A DNA stretch of 64,000 nt from Roseateles_B sp041912595. GTDB lineage: Bacteria; Pseudomonadota; Gammaproteobacteria; Burkholderiales; Burkholderiaceae_C. The translations under genes were made by a program, and so were the position numbers. Below the pieces are notes generated by a model that worked only from the letters and a program-made list of their open reading frames with translations, ran no database searches and was not told where the DNA came from. The stretch is from NCBI GenBank assembly GCA_041912595.1, contig JAYRMR010000011.1:1-64000 (forward strand), given 5' to 3'. Below, one piece after another: positions 21,068 through 29,679 of the stretch. Position 1 is the first letter of the stretch. The number at the start of each line of letters is the position of its first letter.

Positions 21068-21679
21068 ATGAGCAAGTTTGTTGCACGCACCGTGATCGCC
21101 GCTGTCCTGGCCACTGGCGCCTTCGCCGCCCAGGCCGCCGAGAGCCCCTGGATGATGCGCGTGCGCGCCGTGAATCTGGATTCGGCCAACAAGGACGACA
21201 CCGGCCTGGGCCTGACCGTGAACAACAAGGTCATCCCGGAAGTCGACTTCAGCTACTTCTTCAGCCCCAACCTGGCGGCCGAGCTGATCCTGACCTATCC
21301 GCAGAAGCACACCCTGTCGTCCAACGGCACCGAGATCGGCACCCTGAAGCACCTGCCGCCCACCCTGAGCCTGCAGTACCACTTCGCGCCGAATGACACC
21401 TTCCGTCCCTACGTCGGTGCCGGCCTGAACTACACGATCTTCTCGAACGTCGAGTTCATCCCCGCCGTGGACACCGCCCTGTCGCCCAGCGTGAAGCACA
21501 CCAGCCTGGGCCTGTCCTTCCAGGTCGGCTTCGACTACGAGATCAGCAAGAACCTGTACCTGAACGTCGACATCAAGAAGGTCCAGATCGGCACCAAGGT
21601 CTACTCCAAGGGCACCGAAGTCGGCAAGTTCAAGGTCGACCCGCTGCTGGTCGGCGTGGGCCTGGGCTTCCGCTTCTAA
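21068..21679 (+). CDS. OmpW-family outer membrane protein
   Basis: The 203-residue precursor has a signal peptide (VIAAVLATGAFAAQA) and then an OmpW pattern: WMMRVRAVNLDSANKDDTGL, VDFSYFFSPNLAAELILTYPQKH, LPPTLSLQYHF, FRPYVGAGLNYTIF and the terminal strand LLVGVGLGFRF ending in Phe, the usual BAM signal. OmpW proteins form small 8-stranded barrels for hydrophobic molecules. GAAGGAG lies before ATG 21068 with about 8 nt spacing. It is a monocistronic unit with its own terminator at 21721. Confidence 0.92.
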   Translation: MSKFVARTVIAAVLATGAFAAQAAESPWMMRVRAVNLDSANKDDTGLGLTVNNKVIPEVDFSYFFSPNLAAELILTYPQKHTLSSNGTEIGTLKHLPPTLSLQYHFAPNDTFRPYVGAGLNYTIFSNVEFIPAVDTALSPSVKHTSLGLSFQVGFDYEISKNLYLNVDIKKVQIGTKVYSKGTEVGKFKVDPLLVGVGLGFRF

Positions 21680-21720
21680 GCTGGCGCCCACAGCTTTCTT
21701 CTGAACGTTCCTCTTTGTTG

Positions 21721-21753
21721 AGCCGCCGTGCCCTCGGGCCCGGCGGCTTTTTT
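21721..21753 (+). terminator. rho-independent terminator of the ompW-type gene
   Basis: AGCCGCC (21721-21727) and GGCGGCT (21742-21748) enclose a GC-rich loop that can itself pair in part, followed by TTTTTT. It lies 41 bp past the stop codon and has no other obvious client. Confidence 0.9.
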
Positions 21754-21851
21754 GCGTCTGCTTGCACCTCACCCCGACTCGGGCGATGCGGCACCGGGGT
21801 CGATGTCATAGGATGCGGGGCCGCTCAACACCGCCCCGCCCCGTTCGCCGC

Positions 21852-22895
21852 ATGTCCGACACGACCCTGCATCAAGCCCCGCAGCCGCCCGCCGGCTGGA
21901 ATGCCTATCTGCAGCGCTTCGGCTACGACGGTTTCCATCTGCGCCAGGAGTGGTCGGCCGTGCTGCAGCAGGCCCTGCGCCACGAGCCGCACTTTCTGTG
22001 GCTCATGCGCGAGGGCGCCATCGTCGGCGCCCTGCCCCTGCAGCTCGTCGCCGGCCCCATCTTCGGCCGCTACCTGGTGAGCCAGCCCTATCTCAATACC
22101 GGCGGCGTGCTGGCGGACAGCCCCGCCGATGAAGCCCGGCTGATCGAGGCCGCCGTCCAGCTCGCCCGGACGCTGGACGTCAAGCACCTGGAGCTGCGCC
22201 ACGAGCGGGCGCTCGCGCACCCGGCCTTCAATGCGCTCGTGACGGAGAAGGTCCACATGCGCCTCGCGCTGCCCGCCACGCCGGAGCTGCTGTGGGAGAA
22301 GGGCATCAAGTCCAAGCTGCGCAGCCAGATCCGCAAGCCGCTGGCCGACGAGAGCCTCACGGTGGCCTTCGGGCGCGAGGCGCTGCTCGACGAGTTCTAC
22401 CGCGTCTTCGCCCGCAATATGCGCGACCTCGGCACGCCGCCCTACGGCCGCGCCCTCTTCGCCCAGATGCTGGCGCAGTTCCCTGCCGAGGCCGAGATCG
22501 CCGTGGTGCGCCACCAGGGCCAGGCCGTGGCCGCCGGCTTCCTCCTGCATGCGCCCGGCTGCACGCTGATCCCCAGCGCCAGCGCGCTGCGCGAGCACAA
22601 CCACCTCAGCGTCAACCTGCTGCTGTACTGGCGCGTGCTGGAGCGCAGCATCCAGCGCGGCCAGCCGATGTTCGACTTCGGCCGCAGCACCGTGGACAGC
22701 GGCACCTACAAGTTCAAGCAGCAGTGGGGTGCCACGGCGCATCCGGCCTACTGGCAGTACCACTCCTTCAAGGGCTCGGTGGGCGACGCCCGCCCCAGCA
22801 ACGGCAAGTTCGCTCTGCTGGTGCGGGCCTGGCAGAAGCTGCCGGTGTGGTTCAGCAGCCTGCTGGGGCCGCACATCGTGCGCGGCATCCCCTGA
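21852..22895 (+). CDS. FemAB/GNAT-fold protein of the PEP-CTERM/exosortase-associated type
   Basis: The 347-residue protein resembles the FemAB-related family that accompanies exosortase/PEP-CTERM systems. Landmarks are FHLRQEWSAVLQQALRHEPHFLWL, GALPLQLVAGPIFGRYLVSQPYLNTGGVLAD, KGIKSKLRSQIRKPLADES, and PMFDFGRSTVDSGTYKFKQQWG. FemAB proteins use aminoacyl-tRNA to modify peptidoglycan bridges; the function of this subfamily is not known. ATG 21852 starts at the family N-terminus, and the frame extends upstream without homology. It converges on pepQ with only 9 bp between the stops. The PEP-CTERM protease at 3752-4843 is the only substrate candidate seen here. Confidence 0.75.
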   Translation: MSDTTLHQAPQPPAGWNAYLQRFGYDGFHLRQEWSAVLQQALRHEPHFLWLMREGAIVGALPLQLVAGPIFGRYLVSQPYLNTGGVLADSPADEARLIEAAVQLARTLDVKHLELRHERALAHPAFNALVTEKVHMRLALPATPELLWEKGIKSKLRSQIRKPLADESLTVAFGREALLDEFYRVFARNMRDLGTPPYGRALFAQMLAQFPAEAEIAVVRHQGQAVAAGFLLHAPGCTLIPSASALREHNHLSVNLLLYWRVLERSIQRGQPMFDFGRSTVDSGTYKFKQQWGATAHPAYWQYHSFKGSVGDARPSNGKFALLVRAWQKLPVWFSSLLGPHIVRGIP

Positions 22896-22904
22896 CGGCC
22901 GGAC

Positions 22905-24254
22905 TCAGGCCAGCGACGCGAACGCGTCCCGCGTGAGGTTCTCCGGCGCGCCGCTCGCCTGGCAGACGACATCGTCCTCGATGCGGATGCCGCCGAAGCG
23001 CGCCAGGCGCTCCACCTTCGCCCAGTCCACTGCCTTCGCGGCGGGCGTGGCGCGCAGCTTGTTCAGCAGCGTGGGGATGAAGTAGAGCCCCGGCTCGATC
23101 GTCACGCACATGCCCGGCGCGAGGTCACGCGTGAGGCGCAGATAGGGATGGCCGTCCGGCTTGGCACGCGTGCCGCCGGCCTCGCTGGCCATGAAGCCGC
23201 CGACGTCATGCACCTGCAGGCCGAGGAAATGCCCGATGCCATGCGGGAAGAACGTGGCCGTGACGCGCTCGGCCAGCATCGCCTCCTCGCTCATCGAAAC
23301 CAGGCCCTGCTCGCGCAGGATGCGTGCGATGTGGCGGTGCGTGCTCAGGTGGATCTCGCGGTAGTCGACACCGTTGCGCACCTCGCCCACCAGCGCCAGC
23401 TGGGCTGATTCCATCGCGGCCAGCAGGGCGTCGAACTCGGCGCTGTCGGCATCGCCGCGCGTCCAGGTGCGGGTGATGTCGGAGGCATAACCCGACACCT
23501 GCGCGCCCGCGTCGACCAGCAGCGAGCGCGACTGCGCCGGCCGTGCGGTGTCCTGGTACTGGTAGTGCAGGACGGCGGCATGCTCGTTCAGACCGACGAT
23601 GTTGCCGTAGGGCAGATCGCGGTCGGTGTGGCCCGCGGCGATCAGGTAGGCGCGATGGATCTCGGCCTCGGAGCCCCCCGCCAGGAAGGCGTCCCGCGCG
23701 GCCAGATGCGCGCGCGCGCCGATGCGGGAGGCCTCACGCAGGCACTGCACCTCATAGGGCGTCTTGCTGGCGCGGGCCCAGTGCAGGCTGTGGATCAGGG
23801 CCTCGGGATTGTTCGGCACCAGGTGCTGCAGGGCGGCATCGGCCTCGCCCACGATGGCCACGCGGCTGACGTCTGCCGGCAGGTGCTGCAGTGCCTGCTC
23901 CGGCTCGCTGATCACGCGCAGCTCGACGTGCTCGACCCAGTAGCCCGCCGGCGGCGCGGGCGGCACATGCCAGTAGTCGTCCGGCTGGTAGTACACGAGC
24001 AGCGGCTTCTGGCCCGGGCGCACCAGCAGCCAGCTGTAGGGATGGGCCACCAGGGGCAGCCAGGCTTTGAAATGCGGGTTCGGCTGGAAGAGGTAGGGCC
24101 GGTCATCCAGGAAGGCGTACTTCTCGACCCCGGAGGCGATCAGCAGCGCGTCATGGCCGCTGAGGCTCAGGGCGCGCTCGGCGCGGGCCTGGCAGGCCTG
24201 GATGTGCTCGGCATACAGCGCGGGGATGCGGGAATCTTGGGCGGCGTGGCTCAT
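22905..24254 (-). CDS. pepQ: Xaa-Pro dipeptidase
   Basis: This pita-bread metallopeptidase cleaves X-Pro dipeptides in the cytoplasm. The 449-residue product has a creatinase-like N-terminal domain and a catalytic domain with the dinuclear metal ligands in order: Asp pair in VDAGAQVSGYASDITRT, His in HGIGHFLGLQVHDVGG, Glu in TIEPGLYF, and Glu in RIEDDVV. ATG 24254 matches the PepQ start; an in-frame extension to 24341 has no homology. Its role is peptide recycling; no operon partner is evident, as the cyclo-ligase downstream of the gap is read in the same direction but 112 bp away. Confidence 0.92.
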   Translation of the reverse strand: MSHAAQDSRIPALYAEHIQACQARAERALSLSGHDALLIASGVEKYAFLDDRPYLFQPNPHFKAWLPLVAHPYSWLLVRPGQKPLLVYYQPDDYWHVPPAPPAGYWVEHVELRVISEPEQALQHLPADVSRVAIVGEADAALQHLVPNNPEALIHSLHWARASKTPYEVQCLREASRIGARAHLAARDAFLAGGSEAEIHRAYLIAAGHTDRDLPYGNIVGLNEHAAVLHYQYQDTARPAQSRSLLVDAGAQVSGYASDITRTWTRGDADSAEFDALLAAMESAQLALVGEVRNGVDYREIHLSTHRHIARILREQGLVSMSEEAMLAERVTATFFPHGIGHFLGLQVHDVGGFMASEAGGTRAKPDGHPYLRLTRDLAPGMCVTIEPGLYFIPTLLNKLRATPAAKAVDWAKVERLARFGGIRIEDDVVCQASGAPENLTRDAFASLA

Positions 24255-24366
24255 GGCGACGGATGGGGCGCGGTGACGCCCGGTAGCGGTCAGGTGGAGC
24301 GTGCATTCTCGGTCAGACCGCCGCGGCCCGCCTTCGGTCATGCCCAGGGGGCCCCGGGCCGCGCGT

Positions 24367-24969
24367 TCAGCCGCGCTCGTCCCAGACCACGCCCTCTTCC
24401 GTGATCATGGCCTGCAGCGGCACGTCGTGCGGCTCGGCCTTCAGCAGCGGCAGGAAGCCGTGCGCGTAGCCCACGCCCACGGTCGCGGGGCGCGGCTGCA
24501 GCGCGGCCAGCGTGCGGTCCATGAAGCCGCCGCCATAGCCCAGGCGCAGGCCGCAGGGCCCGAAGCCCACGCAGGGCACGACCAGCAGCTGCGGCTCGAA
24601 GACCTCGGTGTCCTTGGGCTTGGGGATGCCGTAGGCGTCCTCCTCCATCGGGCAGCCGGGGTACCAGACGTGGAAGCGCAGCGTGCCGTGCGCCTTGTCC
24701 ACCACGGGCAGGCCGATGCGGCGGTCCTCGTGCGCCTCGCTCCAGCGGTACAGCGCCGGCAGTGGATCGAACTCGCCCTTGATGGGCCAGTAGGCGCCGA
24801 TGGTCAGCTCCGGGCGGGTGACCAGCCAGACCCGCAGCACCTCCTGCAGCCCGGCGGCGAGCTCGAGACGATGCGGCAGCGCCAGGCGGTCCTGGATGAG
24901 CTTGCGGCGCAGTGCGACCTTGTCGTTCAAATCCACAGGCAAGACCCTTGCATGGCGGGAAGCCTGCAT
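24367..24969 (-). CDS. 5-formyltetrahydrofolate cyclo-ligase family protein, copy 1
   Basis: The 200-residue product belongs to the family that converts 5-formyl-THF to 5,10-methenyl-THF with ATP. It shows DKVALRRKLIQDRLAL, YWPIKGEFDP, LLVVPCVGFGPCGLRLGYGGGFMDRTL (ATP/folate loop) and HDVPLQAMITEEGV. A second family member is at 26961-27539. Copy 1 has CGLRLGYGGGFMDR where most enzymes have GYGGGYYDR, so the two may have diverged. Which one is the true cyclo-ligase is not decidable here. The gene is divergent from the TfoX-N gene with a 70-bp gap. Confidence 0.85.
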   Translation of the reverse strand: MQASRHARVLPVDLNDKVALRRKLIQDRLALPHRLELAAGLQEVLRVWLVTRPELTIGAYWPIKGEFDPLPALYRWSEAHEDRRIGLPVVDKAHGTLRFHVWYPGCPMEEDAYGIPKPKDTEVFEPQLLVVPCVGFGPCGLRLGYGGGFMDRTLAALQPRPATVGVGYAHGFLPLLKAEPHDVPLQAMITEEGVVWDERG

Positions 24970-25039
24970 CCTAGCCGGGGTCAGGCCTTGCGGCCAGCCT
25001 CGGCGTCAAGGTGAGGACCATTGCGCCTATCATGCGGCG

Positions 25040-25447
25040 ATGTCCAAGGAACTGCTCGACCACGCCCTGGAGCTCCTGGCCCCGCTGGGCACGCTGCGCA
25101 GCCGCCGCATGTTCGGTGGCTGGGGCATCTATGTGGAAGACCTCTTCATCGCCATCATCGCCTTCGAGCAGCTGTTCCTGAAGGCGGATGACGTCACCGT
25201 GCCGCGCTTCGAGGCCCTGGGCTGCCGCCGCTTCGAGTACGAGCGCGAGGGCAAGATCGCGGGCCTGCGCTACTTCTGCCCGCCGGAAGAGGCGATGGAG
25301 TCCCCCGCGCTGATGCGCCCCTGGGCGCAGCTGGCCCTGGAGGCGGCGCTGCGGGCGCGGCAGAAGGCGCCGGCCAAGCCGCGGGCGACCGCCAAGGCCG
25401 CCCCGCGGGCCACCAAGCCCCGCGCAAAGCCCCGTTCGACGTCCTGA
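25040..25447 (+). CDS. TfoX N-terminal domain protein with a basic tail
   Basis: The 135-residue protein has one TfoX-N domain (residues 1-95: LLDHALELLAPLGTLRSRRMFGGWGIYVEDLFIAII, with the family's RRMFGG signature). A low-complexity tail rich in Lys, Ala, Pro and Arg (about 108-135, of the KPRATAKAAPRATKPRAKPR kind) follows, as in DNA-binding histone-H1-like tails. TfoX/Sxy regulates competence genes in gamma-proteobacteria; the role of the isolated domain elsewhere is unknown. The tail suggests nucleic-acid contact, which is an inference. The gene ends directly against the convergent DUF2917 gene (0 bp gap). Confidence 0.82.
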   Translation: MSKELLDHALELLAPLGTLRSRRMFGGWGIYVEDLFIAIIAFEQLFLKADDVTVPRFEALGCRRFEYEREGKIAGLRYFCPPEEAMESPALMRPWAQLALEAALRARQKAPAKPRATAKAAPRATKPRAKPRSTS

Positions 25448-25807
25448 TCAGGCCGTCGCGAAGTGCCGGGCCAGACCGGCCACCGTCACCGGGCGGCGCT
25501 GCGCGTCCGGGCAGGCCAGCGGCGGCACCAGCAGCTGGAACCGGGCCTGCGGCCAGGCTTCCAGCACCAGCTCCGCACCCGACGGCACCGCGAGGCTGTC
25601 ACCCGCCTCCAGCCACACGTCGAGCGCCGGGCGGTTCAGGCGGCCGTCCCGCGTGAGCCACACGCGCCCTTCCAGCACCTTCAGCTCCCGCGGCCCCGGG
25701 CCGATGGGCAGCTTCAGGGCCTCGCCCTGGGCCAGACGCCAGTCGGCCCCGTGGTCGGCGGCCTGCTGGATTGATGCGGATTCTGCGGCAGTGATACGGC
25801 TGAACAT
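25448..25807 (-). CDS. DUF2917 family protein
   Basis: The 119-residue protein matches DUF2917, small proteins with a cupin-like core: LAQGEALKLPIGPGPRELKVLEGRVWLTRDG, then DVWLEAGDSLAVPSGAELVLEAW. The function is unknown. It is divergent from a GcvA-type LysR regulator (132 bp between the starts), an arrangement in which LysR proteins commonly control the neighbour. It has no membrane segment or signal peptide. Confidence 0.8.
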   Translation of the reverse strand: MFSRITAAESASIQQAADHGADWRLAQGEALKLPIGPGPRELKVLEGRVWLTRDGRLNRPALDVWLEAGDSLAVPSGAELVLEAWPQARFQLLVPPLACPDAQRRPVTVAGLARHFATA

Positions 25808-25939
25808 GACTTTCCCCTGCGTCCCCCTTGGCCTGCAATTCGCACAGATGCCGTGAAAATCGGGAACGTGGAGTGATACTAGGGTCTGCCCGGAGCAGCG
25901 TCCAATGACATCGCTGCGTCACATTGATGCGTTTCCGTC

Positions 25940-26932
25940 ATGAATCCCAGCCGCCAACGCCCTCTCGCCATCGGACCGCTGCGCGCCTTTGAGGCCGTGG
26001 CGCGCCACCTCAGCTTCCGCGCCGCGGCCGAGGAGCTGCACCTCACGCAGTCCGCCATCAGCCGCCAGATCCGCTCCCTGGAGGAGGAAGTCGGCTGCCA
26101 GCTCTTCCTGCGCGGCACCCGACACGTGGAGCTCAGCAGCCACGGCTCGCTGCTGCTGGGCACGGTGCGCGGCGTGCTGGACCGGCTCGACACCACGGTC
26201 CGGCAGATCCGCCAGAGCCAGGGCCGCAAGGTCGTGAACGTGACCACCTTCGCCTCCTTCGCCTCCTTGTGGCTGCTGCCGCGCCTGGAGGCCTTCCACC
26301 GGCTGCATCCGGACATGGACATCCGCGTCTCGGCCCACGACCAGATCATCGACCTCGACGACAGCGAGATGGACCTGGCCCTGCGCTACGGCCCGACATC
26401 GCTGATCCCGCCGGACGCCCAGCGGCTCTTCGGCGAGATCCTCACGCCCGTGGCCAGCCCCTGGCTGCTGCAGCAGGCCCAGAGCGGCCAGCTGCCGCCG
26501 CTGCGCCAGGCGAGCGACCTCGCCCTGCACACGCTGGCGGAGGAGGACGACCAGCGGCCCTCGGGCGTCTATGTGAGCTGGCGGCGATGGCTGGCCGAGC
26601 AGGGGCAGAAAGACCTGCAGCCTCGGCGCTGGATGTATCTGAACTTCACCTATCAGCAGGTGCAGGCCGCGCTGTCGGGCCAGGCCATCGCGCTCGCCCG
26701 CCTGGCGCTGGTGAGCGAGCCGCTGCAGCGCAAGGAGCTGCTGGAGCCCTTCGGCCCGAAGGCACGCATGGATGCGCCTTCGTCCTACTGGCTGGTGATG
26801 TCCCGCCAGGGCCGGCAGCGGCCCGAGGCGCTGGGCTTCGCGCGCTGGGTGCAGGAGCAGGCCGCCCTCACCCGCCACGCCATCGGCGACGGCCTCACGG
26901 GCGACGAGGAGGAAGGCCTCGGCGGCGACTGA
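25940..26932 (+). CDS. LysR-family transcriptional regulator (GcvA-like)
   Basis: The 330-residue protein has the LysR winged helix at residues 12-70 (LRAFEAVARHLSFRAAAEELHLTQSAISRQIRSLEEEVG, as in GcvA) and a substrate-binding effector domain with FASLWLLPRLEAFHRLHPDMDIRVSAHD and MDLALRYG. It is divergent from the DUF2917 gene, its probable target, with a 132-bp shared region. The ligand is unknown. GcvA-type members often respond to amino acids, but the C-terminal tail (GDEEEGLGGD) is not informative. Confidence 0.9.
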   Translation: MNPSRQRPLAIGPLRAFEAVARHLSFRAAAEELHLTQSAISRQIRSLEEEVGCQLFLRGTRHVELSSHGSLLLGTVRGVLDRLDTTVRQIRQSQGRKVVNVTTFASFASLWLLPRLEAFHRLHPDMDIRVSAHDQIIDLDDSEMDLALRYGPTSLIPPDAQRLFGEILTPVASPWLLQQAQSGQLPPLRQASDLALHTLAEEDDQRPSGVYVSWRRWLAEQGQKDLQPRRWMYLNFTYQQVQAALSGQAIALARLALVSEPLQRKELLEPFGPKARMDAPSSYWLVMSRQGRQRPEALGFARWVQEQAALTRHAIGDGLTGDEEEGLGGD

Positions 26933-26940
26933 CGCGAGCT

Positions 26941-26967
26941 CAGGGCTCAGGGCTCAGGGCTCAGGGC
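26941..26967. repeat. 7-bp tandem repeat (CAGGGCT) overlapping the cyclo-ligase stop codon
   Basis: Three exact copies of CAGGGCT start at 26941, and a fourth copy lacks only its last base. The minus-strand TGA stop (26963-26961) is inside the repeat, and each copy supplies another TGA in the same spacing, so slippage would keep a stop within reach. It separates the convergent LysR and cyclo-ligase genes. Confidence 0.8.
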
Positions 26968-27539
26968 GCGATCAGGCCCGCTTCCGTCAGCACGATGGTG
27001 AGGGGCTGGTCATGCGGCTGCACCGCCAGGTCGATCTGCCCGGCCTGCCAGGCCAGGCCCACGGTGGTCACGCCCGGATGGGCCGCCAGCCAGCGGTCGT
27101 AGTAGCCGCCGCCATAGCCCAGCCGGTAACCCGCCGTGGTGAAGCCGACGCAGGGCACGAGCAGCACGTCCGGCTGGACCACGGCCCCGGCGCTGCTGGG
27201 GATGCCGCACTCGTCCTGCACGGCCGGCGGCTGACGATCCCAGCGGCGGAAGTCCATCTGGCGGTTCGCCTTGCGCGCAAAGGGCAGCGCCAGGGTGCAC
27301 GCCTGCAGCCCCGAGGCCGACGCCAGCAGCGCGGCTGCGTTAAATTCGCCTTCGAGCGGCCAGTACAGCCCCAGGCACTGCGGCTCGAGTTGTTCCAGCA
27401 GGCCGAGCAGGCGCTGGCCGAGCTGCTGCTCGGCCGCGGCAAAGGCCGGCGAGGCGATGAACTCACGGCGCTGCTGCAACAGCGTCTGGCGCAGGACGGC
27501 CCGATCGGGCGAAGCATTGGTCGACACGGGATACCCCAT
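26961..27539 (-). CDS. 5-formyltetrahydrofolate cyclo-ligase family protein, copy 2
   Basis: The 192-residue paralogue has RAVLRQTLLQQRREF, LYWPLEGEFNAAALL, DVLLVPCVGFTTAGYRLGYGGGYYDRWLA, and QPHDQPLTIVLTEAG. It keeps the canonical GYGGGYYDR folate/ATP loop, so it is the better candidate for true 5-formyl-THF cyclo-ligase. ATG 27539 is used; GTG 27527 is possible because GGGG lies upstream at suitable spacing. The start is only 12 bp from the divergent lytic transglycosylase start, so the two promoters must overlap each other's coding regions. The stop codon lies in a 7-bp tandem repeat. Confidence 0.87.
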   Translation of the reverse strand: MGYPVSTNASPDRAVLRQTLLQQRREFIASPAFAAAEQQLGQRLLGLLEQLEPQCLGLYWPLEGEFNAAALLASASGLQACTLALPFARKANRQMDFRRWDRQPPAVQDECGIPSSAGAVVQPDVLLVPCVGFTTAGYRLGYGGGYYDRWLAAHPGVTTVGLAWQAGQIDLAVQPHDQPLTIVLTEAGLIAP

Positions 27540-27540
27540 C

Positions 27541-27545
27541 AAGGA
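27541..27545 (+). promoter_or_regulatory. ribosome-binding site that sets a TTG start
   Basis: AAGGA is 6 nt upstream of TTG at 27552. No ATG or GTG lies between it and the signal peptide of the transglycosylase, so this site decides the start. Confidence 0.7.
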
Positions 27546-27551
27546 CACGCA

Positions 27552-29630
27552 TTGAACGCAGTATATGGAGCGCCCCGCGCCGCACAGGCGCCGTCGGGCC
27601 ATCGTCACATCACCCGCCGGTTCGCGACCCTCGTCACCGCCGGCCTGCTGGGCCTGGCCGCCGCCGGGGTCCAGGCCCAGGCCATTCCCCTGCCCCTGAG
27701 CGGCGCTCAGGCGGATCTGCTCACGGAAGCCCGTGATGCGCTCAAGGCCCGGGACCGCAAGCGCCTGCAGGCGGCGTCCCTGCAGGCGCAGGCCAGCCAG
27801 CACCCGCTCGCCCCCTGGGTGGCCTACTGGGACTACGGTCTGCGACTGACGGAGCTCGGCCAGCAGGACCTCGAGGACTTCTACGCCCGTTTCCCCGGCA
27901 CCTACGTCGAGGACCGCCTGCGCAATGACTGGCTCCTCGAGCTGGGTCGCCGGCGCGACTGGAGCAACTTCCAGCGCGAGCTGCCGCGGTTCAAGATGGC
28001 GGACGACCGCGAGGTCACCTGCTACGGCCTGCTCGCCGAGCACGCACAGGGGCGTGACGTGCGCGAGCGCGGCCGTGCCGCCTGGCTCGCCCAGAAGGAC
28101 GGCGACGACGGTTGCGCGGCGCTGGCCAGCGCCCTCGTCGAGGCGCGCAAGCTGGGGCCGGCGGACGTCTGGACCAAGCTGCGGCTCTCCGTGGAATACG
28201 CCCGTCCCCGCGCCATCCGCCAGGCGATGGAGCTGTTGCCCAAGCCCGCCCAGGCCGCCGCCCAGGAGGCGCTGGACAACAACGCCCGCTTCATGGCGCG
28301 CAAGGTCGCCTCGCTGGGCCGATCGCAAGCCGAGCTGGCAACGCTGGCGGTGATCAAGCTCGCCGGCAACGACCCGGCCCAGGCGGCCGATGCCCTGCAG
28401 CAGCGCTGGGCCCAGGGCCTCCCGAACGAGCTCGCGGCCTGGGCCTGGGCGCAGGTGGCCAAGCAGGCGGCATTCCGCCTGCTGCCCGACGCCGCGGACG
28501 CCGCGGAGCAGGCGATCAAGCTGCAGGGCCGCCCCGCGGCACGCGACTGGAGCGAGGACAGTTGGGCCTGGATCGCCCGCGCCGCGCTGCGGGCCGACCA
28601 GGGCCGCGGTCGCCCGGCGCTCTACAACGCCGCCCACGAGGCGCTGCAGGCCTTCGAGGCCAAGGAGCCCGTCTGGGCCTACTGGCGCGCCCGGCTGCAG
28701 CTCAGCCAGGCGCCCGCCGGGGCCGCAGGGGAGGCGCAGCGCCAGCAGGCGCGCGCCGCGCTGCAGGCCCTGGCGAATCCCCTGCACTTCTACGGCCAGC
28801 TGGCGGCCGACGACCTCGGTCTCACGCTGCCGCTGCCTCCCGCGCCCGCCCCGCTCACGCCCCATGAACGCGGCATCGCCTTCACGCACGGCGGGCTGAA
28901 CCGCGCGCTCGCGCTGATCGCCACCGGGCTGCGCAACGAAGGCGTCAGGGAATGGAACTTCAGCCTGCGCGGCATGGGCGACCGCGAGCTGCTGGCCGCG
29001 GCGCAGCTGGCCTGCGACCGCGAGGTCTGGGACCGCTGCATCAACAGCAGCGAGCGCACGCGCAACGAGATCGACGTCAACCAGCGCTTCCCGCAGCCCC
29101 TGCTGAAGGAGCTGAGCGCCAAGGCCGGGGACGTCGGGCTGGATCTGCCCTATGTGTACGGGCTCATCCGCCAGGAGTCCCGCTTCATCCAGGACGCCCG
29201 TTCGCATGTGGGCGCCAGCGGCTTGATGCAGGTGATGCCGGCCACCGCCAAGTGGACGGCCAAGAAGCTGGGCATCGAGTACCGGCCGGAGTACCTGCTG
29301 GACCGCGACTTCAATCTGCGCATCGGCACCGGCTACCTGAAGCTGGTGCTGGACGACTTTGGCGGCGCCATGCCCCTGGCCGCCGCCGCCTACAACGCCG
29401 GCCCGGGCCGGCCCCGCCGCTGGCGCGAGGGCCAGGTGCTGGACGCCTCGCTGTGGGCCGAGAACGTGCCCTTCAACGAGACCCGCGACTACGTGAAGAA
29501 GGTCCTCGCCAATGCCACGGTCTATGCCCGGCTGATGGGCATGCCCCGTGCCACGCTGCGCGAGCGGCTGGGCAGCACCGTCGGGCCGCGGGACCAGGCG
29601 GCGCCCCAGGCCAACCAGGATCTGCCCTGA
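27552..29630 (+). CDS. slt: soluble lytic murein transglycosylase (Slt-type)
   Basis: The 692-residue periplasmic enzyme cleaves peptidoglycan glycan strands to 1,6-anhydro-muropeptides. After a Sec signal (RRFATLVTAGLLGLAAAGVQA) comes a large alpha-helical superhelical U/L domain, then the catalytic SLT domain near residues 530-690: GLIRQESRFIQDARSHVGASGLMQVMP (catalytic Glu in RQESRF), LRIGTGYLKLVL, and AAAYNAGPGRPRRW. The long helical ring is as in E. coli Slt70. The start is TTG at 27552, chosen for the AAGGA 6 nt upstream; the N-terminal tail before the signal is longer than usual. Confidence 0.92.
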   Translation: MNAVYGAPRAAQAPSGHRHITRRFATLVTAGLLGLAAAGVQAQAIPLPLSGAQADLLTEARDALKARDRKRLQAASLQAQASQHPLAPWVAYWDYGLRLTELGQQDLEDFYARFPGTYVEDRLRNDWLLELGRRRDWSNFQRELPRFKMADDREVTCYGLLAEHAQGRDVRERGRAAWLAQKDGDDGCAALASALVEARKLGPADVWTKLRLSVEYARPRAIRQAMELLPKPAQAAAQEALDNNARFMARKVASLGRSQAELATLAVIKLAGNDPAQAADALQQRWAQGLPNELAAWAWAQVAKQAAFRLLPDAADAAEQAIKLQGRPAARDWSEDSWAWIARAALRADQGRGRPALYNAAHEALQAFEAKEPVWAYWRARLQLSQAPAGAAGEAQRQQARAALQALANPLHFYGQLAADDLGLTLPLPPAPAPLTPHERGIAFTHGGLNRALALIATGLRNEGVREWNFSLRGMGDRELLAAAQLACDREVWDRCINSSERTRNEIDVNQRFPQPLLKELSAKAGDVGLDLPYVYGLIRQESRFIQDARSHVGASGLMQVMPATAKWTAKKLGIEYRPEYLLDRDFNLRIGTGYLKLVLDDFGGAMPLAAAAYNAGPGRPRRWREGQVLDASLWAENVPFNETRDYVKKVLANATVYARLMGMPRATLRERLGSTVGPRDQAAPQANQDLP

Positions 29631-29679
29631 GGCAGTCGCTGTCCTCGACCACCGCCCGCATCCCATCCAGGAGTCCGAG

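Noticed and set aside
24255..25039. 6S RNA gene beside a cyclo-ligase gene
   Set aside because: In several proteobacteria ssrS adjoins the cyclo-ligase gene ygfA. The gaps here (112 bp and 70 bp) and the 12-bp gap at copy 2 are too short for a 180-nt RNA with a promoter.
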